Assembly: GCA_016870775.1 (NCBI GenBank)
Contig: VGAK01000011.1
Location: forward strand, 1-57,756
DNA: 57,756 nt
Direction of reading: 5' to 3'
Source of the DNA: Actinomycetota bacterium
GTDB taxonomy: Bacteria > Actinomycetota > Acidimicrobiia > Acidimicrobiales > Ilumatobacteraceae
A model generated the notes under the pieces. It worked only from the letters and a program-made list of their open reading frames with translations, ran no database searches and was not told the origin of the DNA. Of this stretch, positions 25,084 to 34,634 are shown piece after piece. The position numbers and the translations under genes were made by a program. Positions within the stretch are counted from its first letter, which is position 1; each line of letters begins with the position of its first letter.

Positions 25084-26376
25084 TCAGGACTCGTCGATCT
25101 GCGGCACGACCCTCACCGAGGTGATGCGACGACCCTCGAGTTCCTCGACGGTGAAGATCCACCCCTCGACCTCGATGCGCTCACCGGGAGATGGCACCCG
25201 CTCCAGGGCTCCGAAGAGGTACCCGGCGATCGTCTCGTGCTCGTCGTCGGGGATGCGGGTGCTGAAGTGGTCGTTGAAGTCCTCGATCGACATCGAGGCA
25301 TCCACGATCGACTCCCCGCTCGGGAGCTGTGTCACCACGGGGTCGAACTCGTCGTGCTCGTCGACGATCTCGCCGACCAATTCCTCGAGACAATCCTCGA
25401 GGGTCACGAGACCCACGATGCTTCCGTACTCGTCGGCCACGATCGCCATGTGGAAATGATTGTGCTGCATCTCTCGCATCAGCTTCGCGACGGGCTTGGT
25501 CTCGGGTATCACGCGCGCCTCGCGCGCCAGAGCGTCCACGAGCCCGCCGGCGGCGCCCGCGCGCACCGCGCGCATCATGTCCTTGGTGTAGACGATGCCA
25601 ACGACGTCGTCGTTGCCATCCTCGTCCTCGCGCATGACGGGGAGCCGACTGAATCCGTGCTCGAAGGCCACGTCCAGGGCCGATTCGATCCCCGACCCGG
25701 TGTCCACCGAGATCACATCGGGTCGGGGCGTCATCACTGTGCGCACCACGGTGTCCCCGAACTCGATGATCGACTCGATGAGTTCTCGTTCCTCGTGCTC
25801 GATCACCTTCTCCTCGGCCGCGGCCTCGACGATCCCGAGGAACTCCTGCTCGCCCACGAAAGGACCCTGCTCGAGGCCCTTGCCCTTGACCACGGCGTTG
25901 GTGAGCCCGATCAACCCGCGAGAGGCGACGCGCAGCGGCCAGAAGGCCGACACCAGACCCACGAGACGCGACGTGCGCAGCGCCGCACGCTCGGGATGCT
26001 GCACCGCGTACGTCTTCGGGACGGCCTCGGCGAACACGAAGAACACCACGACGTTGAGCACCACACCCACTGCCACGCCGGCGGCACCGAACAGACGGCC
26101 TGCGACGACGCCGGTGAGGGTGGCCTGCACCGTCTGACAGACGTTGACCGCCAGCAACAGCGGATTGACCCATCGCTCGGGATGAGCGACGAGGCCCAGG
26201 AGACTCGCCCCGCCGCGGGCACCCGTGTCCGATAGGGCCTGGGCCTTGGGCTTGGAGATGCGCGAGAGCCCCATCTCTGCGATCGCCATCACGGCGAGCA
26301 GCACGAACAACAACCCGATCACCACGATCATCCACCAATCGGCGGACGTGGGCACCCTCGCCAGGACCACCGACAC
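25084..26376 (-). CDS. CorC/HlyC-type (CNNM) membrane protein with CBS domains
   Basis: A 430-aa protein of the DUF21-CBS-CorC family, linked to magnesium export and, in older annotation, called hemolysin. An N-terminal DUF21 membrane domain (hydrophobic helices within residues 14-180, with AEMGLSRISKPKA and FAEAVPKTYA) is followed by a CBS pair (TVMTPRPDVISVD and MAIVADEYGSIVGLVTLED) and a C-terminal CorC_HlyC domain ending at residue 425. The GTG start lies 2 bases after the ybeY stop, so it is the third gene of the phoH-ybeY-corC operon, a conserved actinobacterial and proteobacterial arrangement. Confidence 0.92.
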   Translation of the reverse strand: MSVVLARVPTSADWWMIVVIGLLFVLLAVMAIAEMGLSRISKPKAQALSDTGARGGASLLGLVAHPERWVNPLLLAVNVCQTVQATLTGVVAGRLFGAAGVAVGVVLNVVVFFVFAEAVPKTYAVQHPERAALRTSRLVGLVSAFWPLRVASRGLIGLTNAVVKGKGLEQGPFVGEQEFLGIVEAAAEEKVIEHEERELIESIIEFGDTVVRTVMTPRPDVISVDTGSGIESALDVAFEHGFSRLPVMREDEDGNDDVVGIVYTKDMMRAVRAGAAGGLVDALAREARVIPETKPVAKLMREMQHNHFHMAIVADEYGSIVGLVTLEDCLEELVGEIVDEHDEFDPVVTQLPSGESIVDASMSIEDFNDHFSTRIPDDEHETIAGYLFGALERVPSPGERIEVEGWIFTVEELEGRRITSVRVVPQIDES

Positions 26377-26378
26377 GG

Positions 26379-26996
26379 TCAGACTCCTTCCGCGTCGTCG
26401 GGATCATCGGCGTGGACCTGACGGAAACCCGCGGGTGCGGGACAGCCCCAGTGGTGCACCTCGAGAATCGACAACTCGAGCGCACGCATCTCGATGCGTT
26501 CCCCCTGCTCGGCATGGTCGTGGCCGAGCACGTGGAGGATTCCATGCACCAAAAGGAGCGCCATCTCGTCGTCGAGGGTGCCGGCATGCGCCGGTGCCTG
26601 ATCCCGGGCGACAGCCGGGCACACCAGCACATCACCGAGCAACAACGGCATGTCGTCGTGGTCGGGGTGCGGGCGCACCGGCCCCTTCGAGGCCACCCCG
26701 GGCCCCTGCGACTCACCCACGGTGACCCCGTCGAGCGGGAAGGCCAGCACATCGGTCGGGCCCGTCTTGCCCAGGTGCTCAGCATTCAAGCCGGTCATGG
26801 TCGCGACATCGACGAAGAACACCGAGAGCTCGCAGTTGCCCCGCACACCCAATGCACCCAGGGCCGCGAGTGCGAGCGCCCGCCAACGCTCGAGGTCGAC
26901 CGGAACCTCGTTTTGCTCGTCGGCGACCCAGACCTCGGGTTCACCCGGTCCACCGGATCGTCGCACTGCCTCGATACGAGGTCGCGATTCAGCCAT
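26379..26996 (-). CDS. ybeY: Endoribonuclease YbeY (rRNA maturation)
   Basis: A single-strand-specific RNase that takes part in 16S rRNA 3' maturation and ribosome quality control. The 205-aa protein carries the metal signature HGILHVLGHDH at residues 151-161 and the family block TDVLAFPLD (81-89). It is about 50 residues longer than E. coli YbeY, mostly an N-terminal extension and a C-terminal tail after the metal site. The ATG overlaps the end of phoH by 8 bases, so it is translated from the phoH message. Confidence 0.94.
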   Translation of the reverse strand: MAESRPRIEAVRRSGGPGEPEVWVADEQNEVPVDLERWRALALAALGALGVRGNCELSVFFVDVATMTGLNAEHLGKTGPTDVLAFPLDGVTVGESQGPGVASKGPVRPHPDHDDMPLLLGDVLVCPAVARDQAPAHAGTLDDEMALLLVHGILHVLGHDHAEQGERIEMRALELSILEVHHWGCPAPAGFRQVHADDPDDAEGV

Positions 26997-28017
26997 GACC
27001 ACCACGACGGCTGTCACGGGAGGACACACCGGACGACCTGCCCGATGTACCGGGTGCGGGCCTGCGCACCGGCGCAGCCCGGTCGTAGGCGGCGACAATG
27101 TCGGCCACGATCCTGTGGCGCACCACGTCGGTGCCGTCGAGATGGACGAACGCGAGCGATTCGACACCCTCGAGGGTCCGGTCGAGTCCCACCAGACCAC
27201 TGCGGCCGTCGGGGACGTCGATCTGGGAGACGTCACCCGTCACCACCACTCTGGAGCCGAAACCGATGCGCGTGAGGAACATCTTCATCTGCTCGGGTGT
27301 CGTGTTCTGCGCCTCGTCGAGGATGATGAAGGAGTTGTTCAGGGTCCGACCGCGCATGAAGGCGAGTGGGGCCACCTCCACGGACTGTCTCTCGATCAAC
27401 TTCTGGGCGGCCTCAGCGTCGACCATGTCGTAGAGCGCATCGTAGAGCGGCTTGAGGTACGGGTCGATCTTGGCCATCAGGTCCCCGGGGAGGAACCCGA
27501 GACGCTCCCCGGCCTCGACCGCGGGTCTCGTCAGGATGATCCTTTGCACCTCGCGCGCGTGCAGGGCCTGCACCGCCATCGCCACTGCCAACCAGCTCTT
27601 GCCAGTCCCGGCCGGACCGATCGCGAACGTGACCGTGTTCTGCCGGATCGCATCGACATAGCGCTTCTGACCGGCGGTCTTGGGTCGCACCATGCGGCCG
27701 CGCGCACCCTTGAGGATGTCGTCTGTCAACACCGCGCTCGGCCTCTGCTCGGCGCGCACCATGATGATGCTGCGGTCCATCACCGAGGCGTCCAGTCTCT
27801 CCCCGCGCTGGAGGAGCAGGACCATCTCCTCGAACAACTTCCCCACCTGGTGCGAGCGCGGACCGGCACAGGCGATCTCGTTGCCGCGCACCGACACCGA
27901 CACATCGGGGAATGCCCCCTCGACCCTGCGCAGGTGCTCGTCCCGCTCGCCGAGTAGTTCGGCCATGAGATGGGACCCGGGCACGACGACCGTGACGGAG
28001 GGGGCGGCGGTGGTCAT
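26989..28017 (-). CDS. phoH: PhoH-like ATPase
   Basis: A 342-aa cytoplasmic P-loop ATPase of the PhoH/YbeZ type, which partners with YbeY in RNA metabolism. Walker A is GPAGTGKS (134-141), Walker B is FIILDEAQN, and [16 protein letters not shown] and the sensor segment [13 protein letters not shown] are family blocks. The N-terminal ~100 residues form the KH-like region of this group. The ATG 28017 is preceded by TATAAC 13 bases upstream, a likely -10. It leads the operon phoH-ybeY-corC. Confidence 0.94.
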   Translation of the reverse strand: MTTAAPSVTVVVPGSHLMAELLGERDEHLRRVEGAFPDVSVSVRGNEIACAGPRSHQVGKLFEEMVLLLQRGERLDASVMDRSIIMVRAEQRPSAVLTDDILKGARGRMVRPKTAGQKRYVDAIRQNTVTFAIGPAGTGKSWLAVAMAVQALHAREVQRIILTRPAVEAGERLGFLPGDLMAKIDPYLKPLYDALYDMVDAEAAQKLIERQSVEVAPLAFMRGRTLNNSFIILDEAQNTTPEQMKMFLTRIGFGSRVVVTGDVSQIDVPDGRSGLVGLDRTLEGVESLAFVHLDGTDVVRHRIVADIVAAYDRAAPVRRPAPGTSGRSSGVSSRDSRRGGHG

Positions 28018-28231
28018 GGTCGATTCCGAGGTTATACGCGCGCAGAAGCCATGGACCACCCCTGCTCCGTGCGGGGACACCGATCATCCCGCCGGACACG
28101 GGTGGCCGCGCTCGCCCTCGCGCGCCCTCGCACCCGCGTGATCCCCCGATGACGCGGTCGTTGTTGGCACCATGGAGCCTGGACATCCGCGCCTGCGCAC
28201 GCAGGCCCGGCCGACATGAAAGGCGACCACG

Positions 28232-30526
28232 GTGGCACGGAGGACCTTCAGCGCGGTCGCCTGGTCGGCGGCGCTGGCTGGCGCCGTGACGACCACGCTC
28301 GTTGCCGCGGGCACGATCGGGGTCGGTGACGCCACCGCAGGAGCGCTCTTGGTCCTGACGGCGGCTGTTCTCACCGCCGGTCTCGCCCATCGCATCGGGT
28401 GGCGGGGGCCCGCGGCGGCGGCACTGGTCACCACGCTGTTGTTCCTCGCCCGATGGGGTTCGACGCACGGCTTCGATGCCCGACTCACCGAAATCCTCCT
28501 CACCGCACCCTTCACGGTGATGATCGTGGTGCTCGTCGCGACCACGAGCCGGAGGCTCGCCGATCGTGCGGCCAGCGTCATTGCCGATGGACTCATCGTC
28601 GGGCTCGGCGCATGGATCATCGTCTGGGTGCTCCTGGTGGAGCCTGCGAGCGACCCGACGGATGGCACATGGTTCGTCTACGGCGCGCTCGACTCCGTCG
28701 GCGACGCCGTGTCGGTGCTGCGGGCCGTCGTGCTGGCGGCCGCGACCGTCGTCGTCATGCTGCTCGCGATCCTGCTTTTCTCCGGCGCCTCGAACACCGC
28801 GATCGGATTCGGCGCGGCGGCGGTTCTCGGCTGCGTCGCGGCCGCGATCGTGCGGGCGGTCTCGTTGCGCGACGACGTCTCGCTCGATCCACGCTGGTTC
28901 GATGCGCTGTTGCTCGGGGCGGCACTGGCGGGCGCCGCCGCGTTGTTCCATCCGTCGGTGCGCACGATCACCGCGGGGAGGCGCGTGCGCATCTCGTCAC
29001 CGCTGATGGCACGGTTGACCGCGACCACGGCCGCGCTCATCGCGCCGGTCATCGCCCTCGCGGGCACCGATGCACCGAGCGCGGGCGACCGGATCGTGCG
29101 CATCGCCTCGTCGGTCGTGCTCGCGGTCGCCGTGATGACGCGCGTCGTGCAGTCGGTGCGCGCGAACGCCTCCACCCAGGACGAGCTGGTGCGCTCCGCG
29201 CTCACCGACTCCCTGACGGGTCTCCCCAACCGGACGCTGATGCTGCGACACATCGACACTGCGCTCCGTTCGTCGTGGGGAACCCCGCGCCAACCCACCG
29301 TTCTGTTCATCGATGTCGACCGGTTCAAGGCGATCAACGACAGTCTCGGCCATGCCACGGGCGACGATGTTCTTACGACCGTCGCGTCACGACTGCTCGC
29401 CAGCGTGCCGGACCACGCGGTGGTGGGACGGATCTCGGGCGATGAGTTCGTGGTTCTCGATGACCGCACCGAGACTGCCGCGCAGTCGGTGATGCTCGCC
29501 GAGAAACTCCTCGACGCCTTCCGCGAGCCCGTCGGCGGATCCCAACCCGACATGTTCGTCACGGCGAGCATCGGCGTCGCCCACGCGCCCTCCGGCATGG
29601 ATCTCTCGGCCGATGCGCTCATGCGCCACGCCGACACCGCCATGTACCGGGCCAAGGACGCCGGACGCAACTGCATCGCCGTCTTCGACGACTCGATGGT
29701 GGAGCGAGTGACCCAGAGGCTCGACATCGAGACCGCCCTCTACCGCGCACTCGAGCGCGGGGAAGTGCACCTCGTGCACCAACCGATCGTCGACGTCGAC
29801 TTGGGCCTCGTGGTCGGTTTCGAAGCGCTGATGCGTTGGCGCCGCGAGGGTGCACCCGTCTCCCCGGCCGAGTTCATCCCCGTCGCGGAGGACACGGGCA
29901 CGATCGTGCCACTGGGCACCTGGGCCCTGCGCGACGCGCTGGCGCGCCTGCGCGGTTGGATCGACGACGGCACCTGCAAGCCGAGCACCACCATGAGCGT
30001 CAATGTCTCCCCGCGACAGCTGAACGATCCGCAGTTCGTGCACACGGTGGTCGACGCGCTCGCCACCACCAGGGTCTCGGCCGATCAACTGTGGCTCGAG
30101 GTCACCGAGGGCGTGATGATCACCGAACCCGACCAGGCCCTCGCCACCCTCCGCCGACTCGAGTCGCTCGGGGTGAGGATCGCGGTCGATGACTTCGGCA
30201 CTGGATACTCCTCGTTGTCGCTCCTCCAGCGCTTTCCGATCCACTGCGTCAAGATCGACCGCACGTTCGTCCAGCGGCTCGATGATCCGGGCACGCGCAC
30301 GATCGTGCGCACGATCGTGGCGATGGCCGGCTCGCTCTCGGCCGAGGTCGTGGCAGAGGGCGTCGAGACCACCGGCCAGTTGTCCCTCCTCGCGAGCCTC
30401 GGGTGCTCCCGGGTGCAGGGCTACTTGATCGGAGCCCCGGTGGGGGTCGCCGATATCCCCGCCGTGGTCGCCGACTTGGAGGACCGGGAATCGTTCGCCG
30501 CGCGCATCAACCCGGCGCGCGCGTGA
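28232..30526 (+). CDS. Membrane GGDEF-EAL protein (cyclic di-GMP metabolism)
   Basis: A 764-aa protein with an N-terminal membrane region of about eight to ten helices (residues 1-310), a GGDEF domain (about 325-485) and an EAL domain (about 500-755). The GGDEF active site reads SGDEF from residue 401; the first position varies in active cyclases, so synthesis is possible but not certain. The EAL domain has all the catalytic blocks I can check: EALMRW, NVSPRQL, EVTEGVM, DDFGTGYSSL, KIDRTFV, AEGVET and QGYLIGAP, so phosphodiesterase activity is likely. It ends 20 bases inside the convergent sulfatase gene. GTG start with AAAGG upstream. Confidence 0.92.
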   Translation: MARRTFSAVAWSAALAGAVTTTLVAAGTIGVGDATAGALLVLTAAVLTAGLAHRIGWRGPAAAALVTTLLFLARWGSTHGFDARLTEILLTAPFTVMIVVLVATTSRRLADRAASVIADGLIVGLGAWIIVWVLLVEPASDPTDGTWFVYGALDSVGDAVSVLRAVVLAAATVVVMLLAILLFSGASNTAIGFGAAAVLGCVAAAIVRAVSLRDDVSLDPRWFDALLLGAALAGAAALFHPSVRTITAGRRVRISSPLMARLTATTAALIAPVIALAGTDAPSAGDRIVRIASSVVLAVAVMTRVVQSVRANASTQDELVRSALTDSLTGLPNRTLMLRHIDTALRSSWGTPRQPTVLFIDVDRFKAINDSLGHATGDDVLTTVASRLLASVPDHAVVGRISGDEFVVLDDRTETAAQSVMLAEKLLDAFREPVGGSQPDMFVTASIGVAHAPSGMDLSADALMRHADTAMYRAKDAGRNCIAVFDDSMVERVTQRLDIETALYRALERGEVHLVHQPIVDVDLGLVVGFEALMRWRREGAPVSPAEFIPVAEDTGTIVPLGTWALRDALARLRGWIDDGTCKPSTTMSVNVSPRQLNDPQFVHTVVDALATTRVSADQLWLEVTEGVMITEPDQALATLRRLESLGVRIAVDDFGTGYSSLSLLQRFPIHCVKIDRTFVQRLDDPGTRTIVRTIVAMAGSLSAEVVAEGVETTGQLSLLASLGCSRVQGYLIGAPVGVADIPAVVADLEDRESFAARINPARA

Positions 30527-32543
30527 GACGACCGTCGGGTCTCCGGATCACCAGACCCACCCGGTGGTCGCCGGCACCGAGGAGCGTGTAGTCCAGGATC
30601 GCCGTGAAGCGGACCGTACCGCTCGCCCCGCTCAACTCGCCGATGACACCCGCCCCCTTTCCGTCGACCGTGATGATCCCCTCCGTGCCGGAGGGCAGGA
30701 ATCTCGACACGGTGACGGTGCCCGTCACCTGGGCCGGCACGCTCGTGCCCTTGATCCCGGCGATCGACCGGAACCCATCGGCTTGTTTGATCGACCACGA
30801 CGCGACAGCGTCGTCGGTGCCCTCCGTGGGGAGGTTCATGCCGATCAGCGCCGCCGACGCGCCCACGGCGGCCACGCGTGAGATGGGCCCGGTGTTCGGA
30901 ACCAGACCCGCATAGTGTGCGGCGCGGGCACGCACCGCCCCGAAATCCTCCGACATCACCGCGGTCTCACCCGTTGCCGACCGCACCACCCTCTCGCGCC
31001 GCGCGGGACACACCCGGGCGAGTGACGAACCGGCGAAGGTCCACGAGGTCGCGGTCTTGGTCACGTCGACGATCGTCGGCAGGACGTCGAGGTTCGACGC
31101 GGCGCACTCGCTCGTCTCGCCCCGGCGTTGGTTCGGGAACTTCACGAAGAGCGGAACCCGGAAGATGTCGTCCGATTGGGCCATGTCCGAGAAATCGGTG
31201 TGGCGCTGCGGCATCCCCGGCACGAACGAGATGCCGTGGTCGGCCGAGACCACGAGCATCGTGTCATCCCAACGGCCGGCATCGCGCAACTGTGCGATCA
31301 GCGCCGAGACCGCACGATCCGTGGCGCCGAGCTGGTGGAGGAATGCTTGGTAGATGTCTCGCACTCCGTCGTCGTCGGTCGGATTCTTGATTCCGATCTC
31401 GGGTGATTGGGGTGTCAACCGCAGATCCGGCGTGAGGCGCCATGGTGCGTGCGGCGCGAGCACGTGGACCACCGACACCCGCGGCTCACGGTCGCGAACA
31501 TGGCGTGCGACCGCCCGCTCGAGTGCCTTGAGATGCGGGAGGGCCGAGCCGTCGAACTGCTCCTTGAACTTGTCGGCCACCGCGTTGAAGCCGCCCCATG
31601 CGCCCTCCGTCGATGGGAGTTTCTTCCGGGCCGTCGGAGGGAGCACGCGCTGGCCGTAGACGAAACCCGCGTCGCGGATGAATCGCAGGAATCGCCTCGC
31701 ATCGACCGAATCGTTGACCCGGTTCGCCGGAGCGCATTCGCCGGCGGGACACAGACTCGTGACCGGCTCGACACCCTCGATTCCGACCCGGCCTCGGAAC
31801 AGCGTGAAGATGTTGCGCGGGTACTCGGCGAGGAACGGGCCACCCTCCGCTGCGGGCTCGACCGAGGAGAGCAGCGCCGGCACGGCCTGGTGAGTGAAGT
31901 TCGACGCCGCCACGGTGTCGCGGTACCACGTGGACGATGCCGCCAGCTCGGCGAACCCGGGGAAGCGCTCGGCATCGATCGTGCCGGCAGGAGAGATCAA
32001 GGCGTGGAGCGGGAACTCGTCGAACACGATCTGGATCACCGAGACCGATGGCGCCGCGACCACCGCGTCGGTTGAGGCACCCTCGGTCCCGATGAGGACG
32101 GGCCGCATCTGCACGACCGCGCTGCCGGTGACGGCAACCGACAGCACCGCGAGCCATCGCGACCACTCCCTCACCGGGCGTGACCTGTCGAACGCCCAGG
32201 GCAAGGCGACCGCGAAACTCACCGACAGGGCCACCGACCCGACATCCCCTTCGAACCCCAACCACCGCGCGACCGCGAGGCCCAACGCCGCCGAGAAGAC
32301 GCCGAGCATGACGAGGCGCGCCGACTCGTTCACCTTCGCGCCGAACTGGCGCGTGAATCGGTCGACCGAGGAGGCAAGCACGGCCGGGGCGATTGCGACC
32401 AGGAGAACGAACGCAAGAATCTCGGGAGTCGAGAGCTTCGCGGCCGAGAACACCGTCACGTTGCGACTGTACAGATCCAGGATCGGCTGGGTGACCGCCA
32501 TTGTCGCGAGTGCCAGGTAGGTGAGGAAGTGGCGACTCGTCAC
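30507..32543 (-). CDS. Membrane sulfatase/phosphoethanolamine-transferase-like protein
   Basis: A 678-aa protein with four or five N-terminal membrane helices (up to about residue 145) and an extracellular alkaline-phosphatase-superfamily domain. Metal-site features are IQIVFDEFP (Asp175), a candidate nucleophile Thr217 in SNFTHQAVPAL, HVLAPHAPWRL and VVSADHGIS. The layout resembles LTA-synthase and related sulfatase-like enzymes that act on envelope glycopolymers. The last 150 residues are an unrecognised domain. The start is GTG 32543 after CATCGT with a 6-base gap. It faces away from the SGNH hydrolase, which may act on the same surface; that link is conjecture. Confidence 0.82.
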   Translation of the reverse strand: MTSRHFLTYLALATMAVTQPILDLYSRNVTVFSAAKLSTPEILAFVLLVAIAPAVLASSVDRFTRQFGAKVNESARLVMLGVFSAALGLAVARWLGFEGDVGSVALSVSFAVALPWAFDRSRPVREWSRWLAVLSVAVTGSAVVQMRPVLIGTEGASTDAVVAAPSVSVIQIVFDEFPLHALISPAGTIDAERFPGFAELAASSTWYRDTVAASNFTHQAVPALLSSVEPAAEGGPFLAEYPRNIFTLFRGRVGIEGVEPVTSLCPAGECAPANRVNDSVDARRFLRFIRDAGFVYGQRVLPPTARKKLPSTEGAWGGFNAVADKFKEQFDGSALPHLKALERAVARHVRDREPRVSVVHVLAPHAPWRLTPDLRLTPQSPEIGIKNPTDDDGVRDIYQAFLHQLGATDRAVSALIAQLRDAGRWDDTMLVVSADHGISFVPGMPQRHTDFSDMAQSDDIFRVPLFVKFPNQRRGETSECAASNLDVLPTIVDVTKTATSWTFAGSSLARVCPARRERVVRSATGETAVMSEDFGAVRARAAHYAGLVPNTGPISRVAAVGASAALIGMNLPTEGTDDAVASWSIKQADGFRSIAGIKGTSVPAQVTGTVTVSRFLPSGTEGIITVDGKGAGVIGELSGASGTVRFTAILDYTLLGAGDHRVGLVIRRPDGRLTRAPG

Positions 32544-32582
32544 TCAACCACGATGCCACACCCGGGGTGCCACACTTGAGAG

Positions 32583-33449
32583 GTGTACACCACCCTCGCG
32601 CGGCGCGCACGATTCGCTCGCACAACGATCGCCATGGGGCTCGTCATCGGTGCCCTCGTCACGATGGAGCGTGGAGATGCAGGCGCCGTGACTGGTGGAG
32701 GACCTCGTGCGCGCGACCGAGTCGCACACCAGGGTGCGCTGCTGGTGATCGGCGACTCGCTCACCGTGGGAGCCACATCCATGGGCGGCTTTAGTTCCCG
32801 CCTCCGGTCACTCGCCGCATGGGATGAGGTGGTCATCGACGCTCGGGTCGGAAGATCAGCCCGGGTCGGGGCCGGAGTGCTCGCTCGCCGTCTCGCCGGC
32901 ACCGTCGATGTCGGGGCGGTCGTCGTGGCACTGGGCACCAACGACATGGCCGGCTACCGCGACAGCGCCTATGCGCGCTGGCTGATCGACGAGGTGATGA
33001 CGCGCGCCCGCGACTTGCCCGTGATGTGGATCAATCTCGAGTTTGCGGCCACGCCCCGGCCGGACAGGAAACCGAGGGGGGTGCGCTTCAACACTCAACT
33101 CGGGCGTGCCGCCGAGAGATGGCCGAATCTGAAGGTCTCCGACTGGAACGGTTGGTTCACCCCACGGGGCGATTCACGATTCGTTGCCGACGGGATGCAC
33201 CTCACCGCCACCGGCTATCGGGCCCGGAGCACCTTCATGGTCGCAGAAATCGCACGATTCGCCCGGTGGATCGAGACCGGCGGCACGACAACAACCGCCC
33301 CCGCACCGACCACCGCATCGACGACCACCGCTTTGCCGCCGTCAACGACCGCGGCACCGGAGGGCACCACCCCGTCGTCACCATCACTCACGACGGCAAC
33401 GACGACCTTGGTCTTGTCCACCTCGGCCTCGTCCACCTCGATCCCGTGA
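32583..33449 (+). CDS. Secreted SGNH/GDSL hydrolase with Thr/Pro-rich tail
   Basis: A 288-aa protein with an N-terminal hydrophobic segment (TIAMGLVIGALVTM) that could be a signal peptide or anchor, an SGNH hydrolase domain and a low-complexity C-terminal tail. Block I is GDSLTVGA with nucleophile Ser59; block III is GTND (118-121), and block V is DGMHL with Asp203 and His206. From residue 235 on the chain is almost only Thr, Ser, Pro and Ala, a likely wall-spanning or glycosylated stalk, without a sortase motif. CACACT at 32571-32576 lies 6 bases before the GTG; leaderless. Esterase or deacetylase activity on envelope polymers is a guess. Confidence 0.82.
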   Translation: MYTTLARRARFARTTIAMGLVIGALVTMERGDAGAVTGGGPRARDRVAHQGALLVIGDSLTVGATSMGGFSSRLRSLAAWDEVVIDARVGRSARVGAGVLARRLAGTVDVGAVVVALGTNDMAGYRDSAYARWLIDEVMTRARDLPVMWINLEFAATPRPDRKPRGVRFNTQLGRAAERWPNLKVSDWNGWFTPRGDSRFVADGMHLTATGYRARSTFMVAEIARFARWIETGGTTTTAPAPTTASTTTALPPSTTAAPEGTTPSSPSLTTATTTLVLSTSASSTSIP

Positions 33450-33494
33450 CCCCGCCCAGCGGTCGGGCCCGGGCGCACTGATACCGTCGTTGTC

Positions 33495-34445
33495 GTGCTC
33501 GCCGCGGTTGCCGACAACGGGTCCGTGCGCGTCGTCGAGCGCGATGTGCCCGAAGGCGATGGAGAACTGATCCGAATCACCTCGTCTGGGATCTGCGGCA
33601 GCGACCTTCACTTGCTCGCCGCTGGCGTCTCGGGTGTCGTCATGGGCCACGAGTTCGGGGGTACGACGGAGACCGGTCGGCTCGTGGCAGTTCGACCCAC
33701 CGGCCAGTGCGGTGTCTGCACCGAGTGTGGCCGCGGTCTGGGGCACTTGTGCCGCGATGCGGGACGTGCACTGCTGGGCATCAGCCGCGATGGTGGCCTT
33801 GCCGAATTCGCCCGTGTCGACCCCTCGCGCCTCGTCGAGATGCCGGCCGGCGTCGGTCCCTCGCAGGTCGCGCTCGTGGAGCCGCTCGCGGTCGTGGTCC
33901 ATGGCGTCGAGCGAGTGCGGCCAGAGCCCGGATCCCGGGCGCTCGTCGTCGGCGCCGGGTCGATCGGGCTGTTGTGTGGTGCAGTGTTGCGCGACCGGAA
34001 GGTGGAGGTCGACATCGTGGCCCGTCACCCTCACCAGCGTGAGGCCGCAGAGAGGCTCGGCCTCGTCCCAACGGGTACTCCCACCAGCACGAGCCACTCC
34101 CTCTACGACTCGGCCTTTGATGCCGTGTGCAGCCAGCAGAGCTTCGATGCGTGCGTCGCCGGACTCCGACCGAGGGGGTTCCTGCTCGAGTTCGGCATGT
34201 TCTGGACGCCGGTCACAATGTCGAACGCTCTTCTCATGAAGGAGGTGACGCTCCTGCCGTCCATTTTCTACAGCCACGACCACGCCAACGAGGACTTTGT
34301 GGGCGCGGCCGATCTCCTCGCCCGACAGCCCGGGATCGCCTCCGTTGTCGTGACCCACCGGCTCGCCTTGGACGAGGCAGCCGAGGCGGTCCGCTGCGCC
34401 GATGATCGGGCAGCCGGCGCCATCAAGGTGCACGTGTTCCCCTGA
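33495..34445 (+). CDS. Zinc-binding alcohol dehydrogenase (MDR family)
   Basis: A 316-aa medium-chain dehydrogenase. The catalytic zinc ligands are in GICGSDLHLL and GHEFGG, the four structural-zinc cysteines are in CGVCTECGRGLGHLC, and the NAD(P) motif is VVGAGSIGLLCG. It is about 30 residues shorter than typical members; the region around residues 190-215 is compact. TACCGT (33482-33487) is 7 bases before the GTG; leaderless. It stands alone before the ABC importer operon, on the same strand. Substrate unknown. Confidence 0.88.
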   Translation: MLAAVADNGSVRVVERDVPEGDGELIRITSSGICGSDLHLLAAGVSGVVMGHEFGGTTETGRLVAVRPTGQCGVCTECGRGLGHLCRDAGRALLGISRDGGLAEFARVDPSRLVEMPAGVGPSQVALVEPLAVVVHGVERVRPEPGSRALVVGAGSIGLLCGAVLRDRKVEVDIVARHPHQREAAERLGLVPTGTPTSTSHSLYDSAFDAVCSQQSFDACVAGLRPRGFLLEFGMFWTPVTMSNALLMKEVTLLPSIFYSHDHANEDFVGAADLLARQPGIASVVVTHRLALDEAAEAVRCADDRAAGAIKVHVFP

Positions 34446-34557
34446 TCAGGGCCGATCCGGGTCCCCCGCCCCGCCTGCCGGCAAAAGGGGGGTCCGTCGC
34501 CCCGGCTATTCCACGGGGCACCATTGCCATCGACAACGTGTTTTCCCCCATCGGCAC

Positions 34558-34586
34558 TGGGCACCCGACCCGATGGGTGCTATGGT
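34558..34586 (+). promoter_or_regulatory. Promoter with inverted repeat, peptide importer operon
   Basis: TGGGCA (34558-34563) and TATGGT (34581-34586) are 17 bases apart, a sigma-70-type promoter. The perfect inverted repeat GCACCC (34561-34566) / GGGTGC (34575-34580) fills the spacer and touches both elements, so a bound regulator would block polymerase. Such a site is usual for a repressor; no regulator gene lies next to it. Confidence 0.5.
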
Positions 34587-34597
34587 CCATTTCCGGA

Positions 34598-34614
34598 CAC
34601 ACCGAAGCGGTGTG
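34598..34614 (+). promoter_or_regulatory. 5' leader hairpin before the importer binding protein
   Basis: CACACCG, loop AAG and CGGTGTG form a perfect 7-base-pair hairpin about 12 bases after the -10 and just 6 bases before the GGGGG ribosome binding site region. It would be at the very 5' end of the transcript, where such stems stabilise mRNA. Confidence 0.45.
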
Positions 34615-34634
34615 CCGCACGTGGGGGTAACTCA

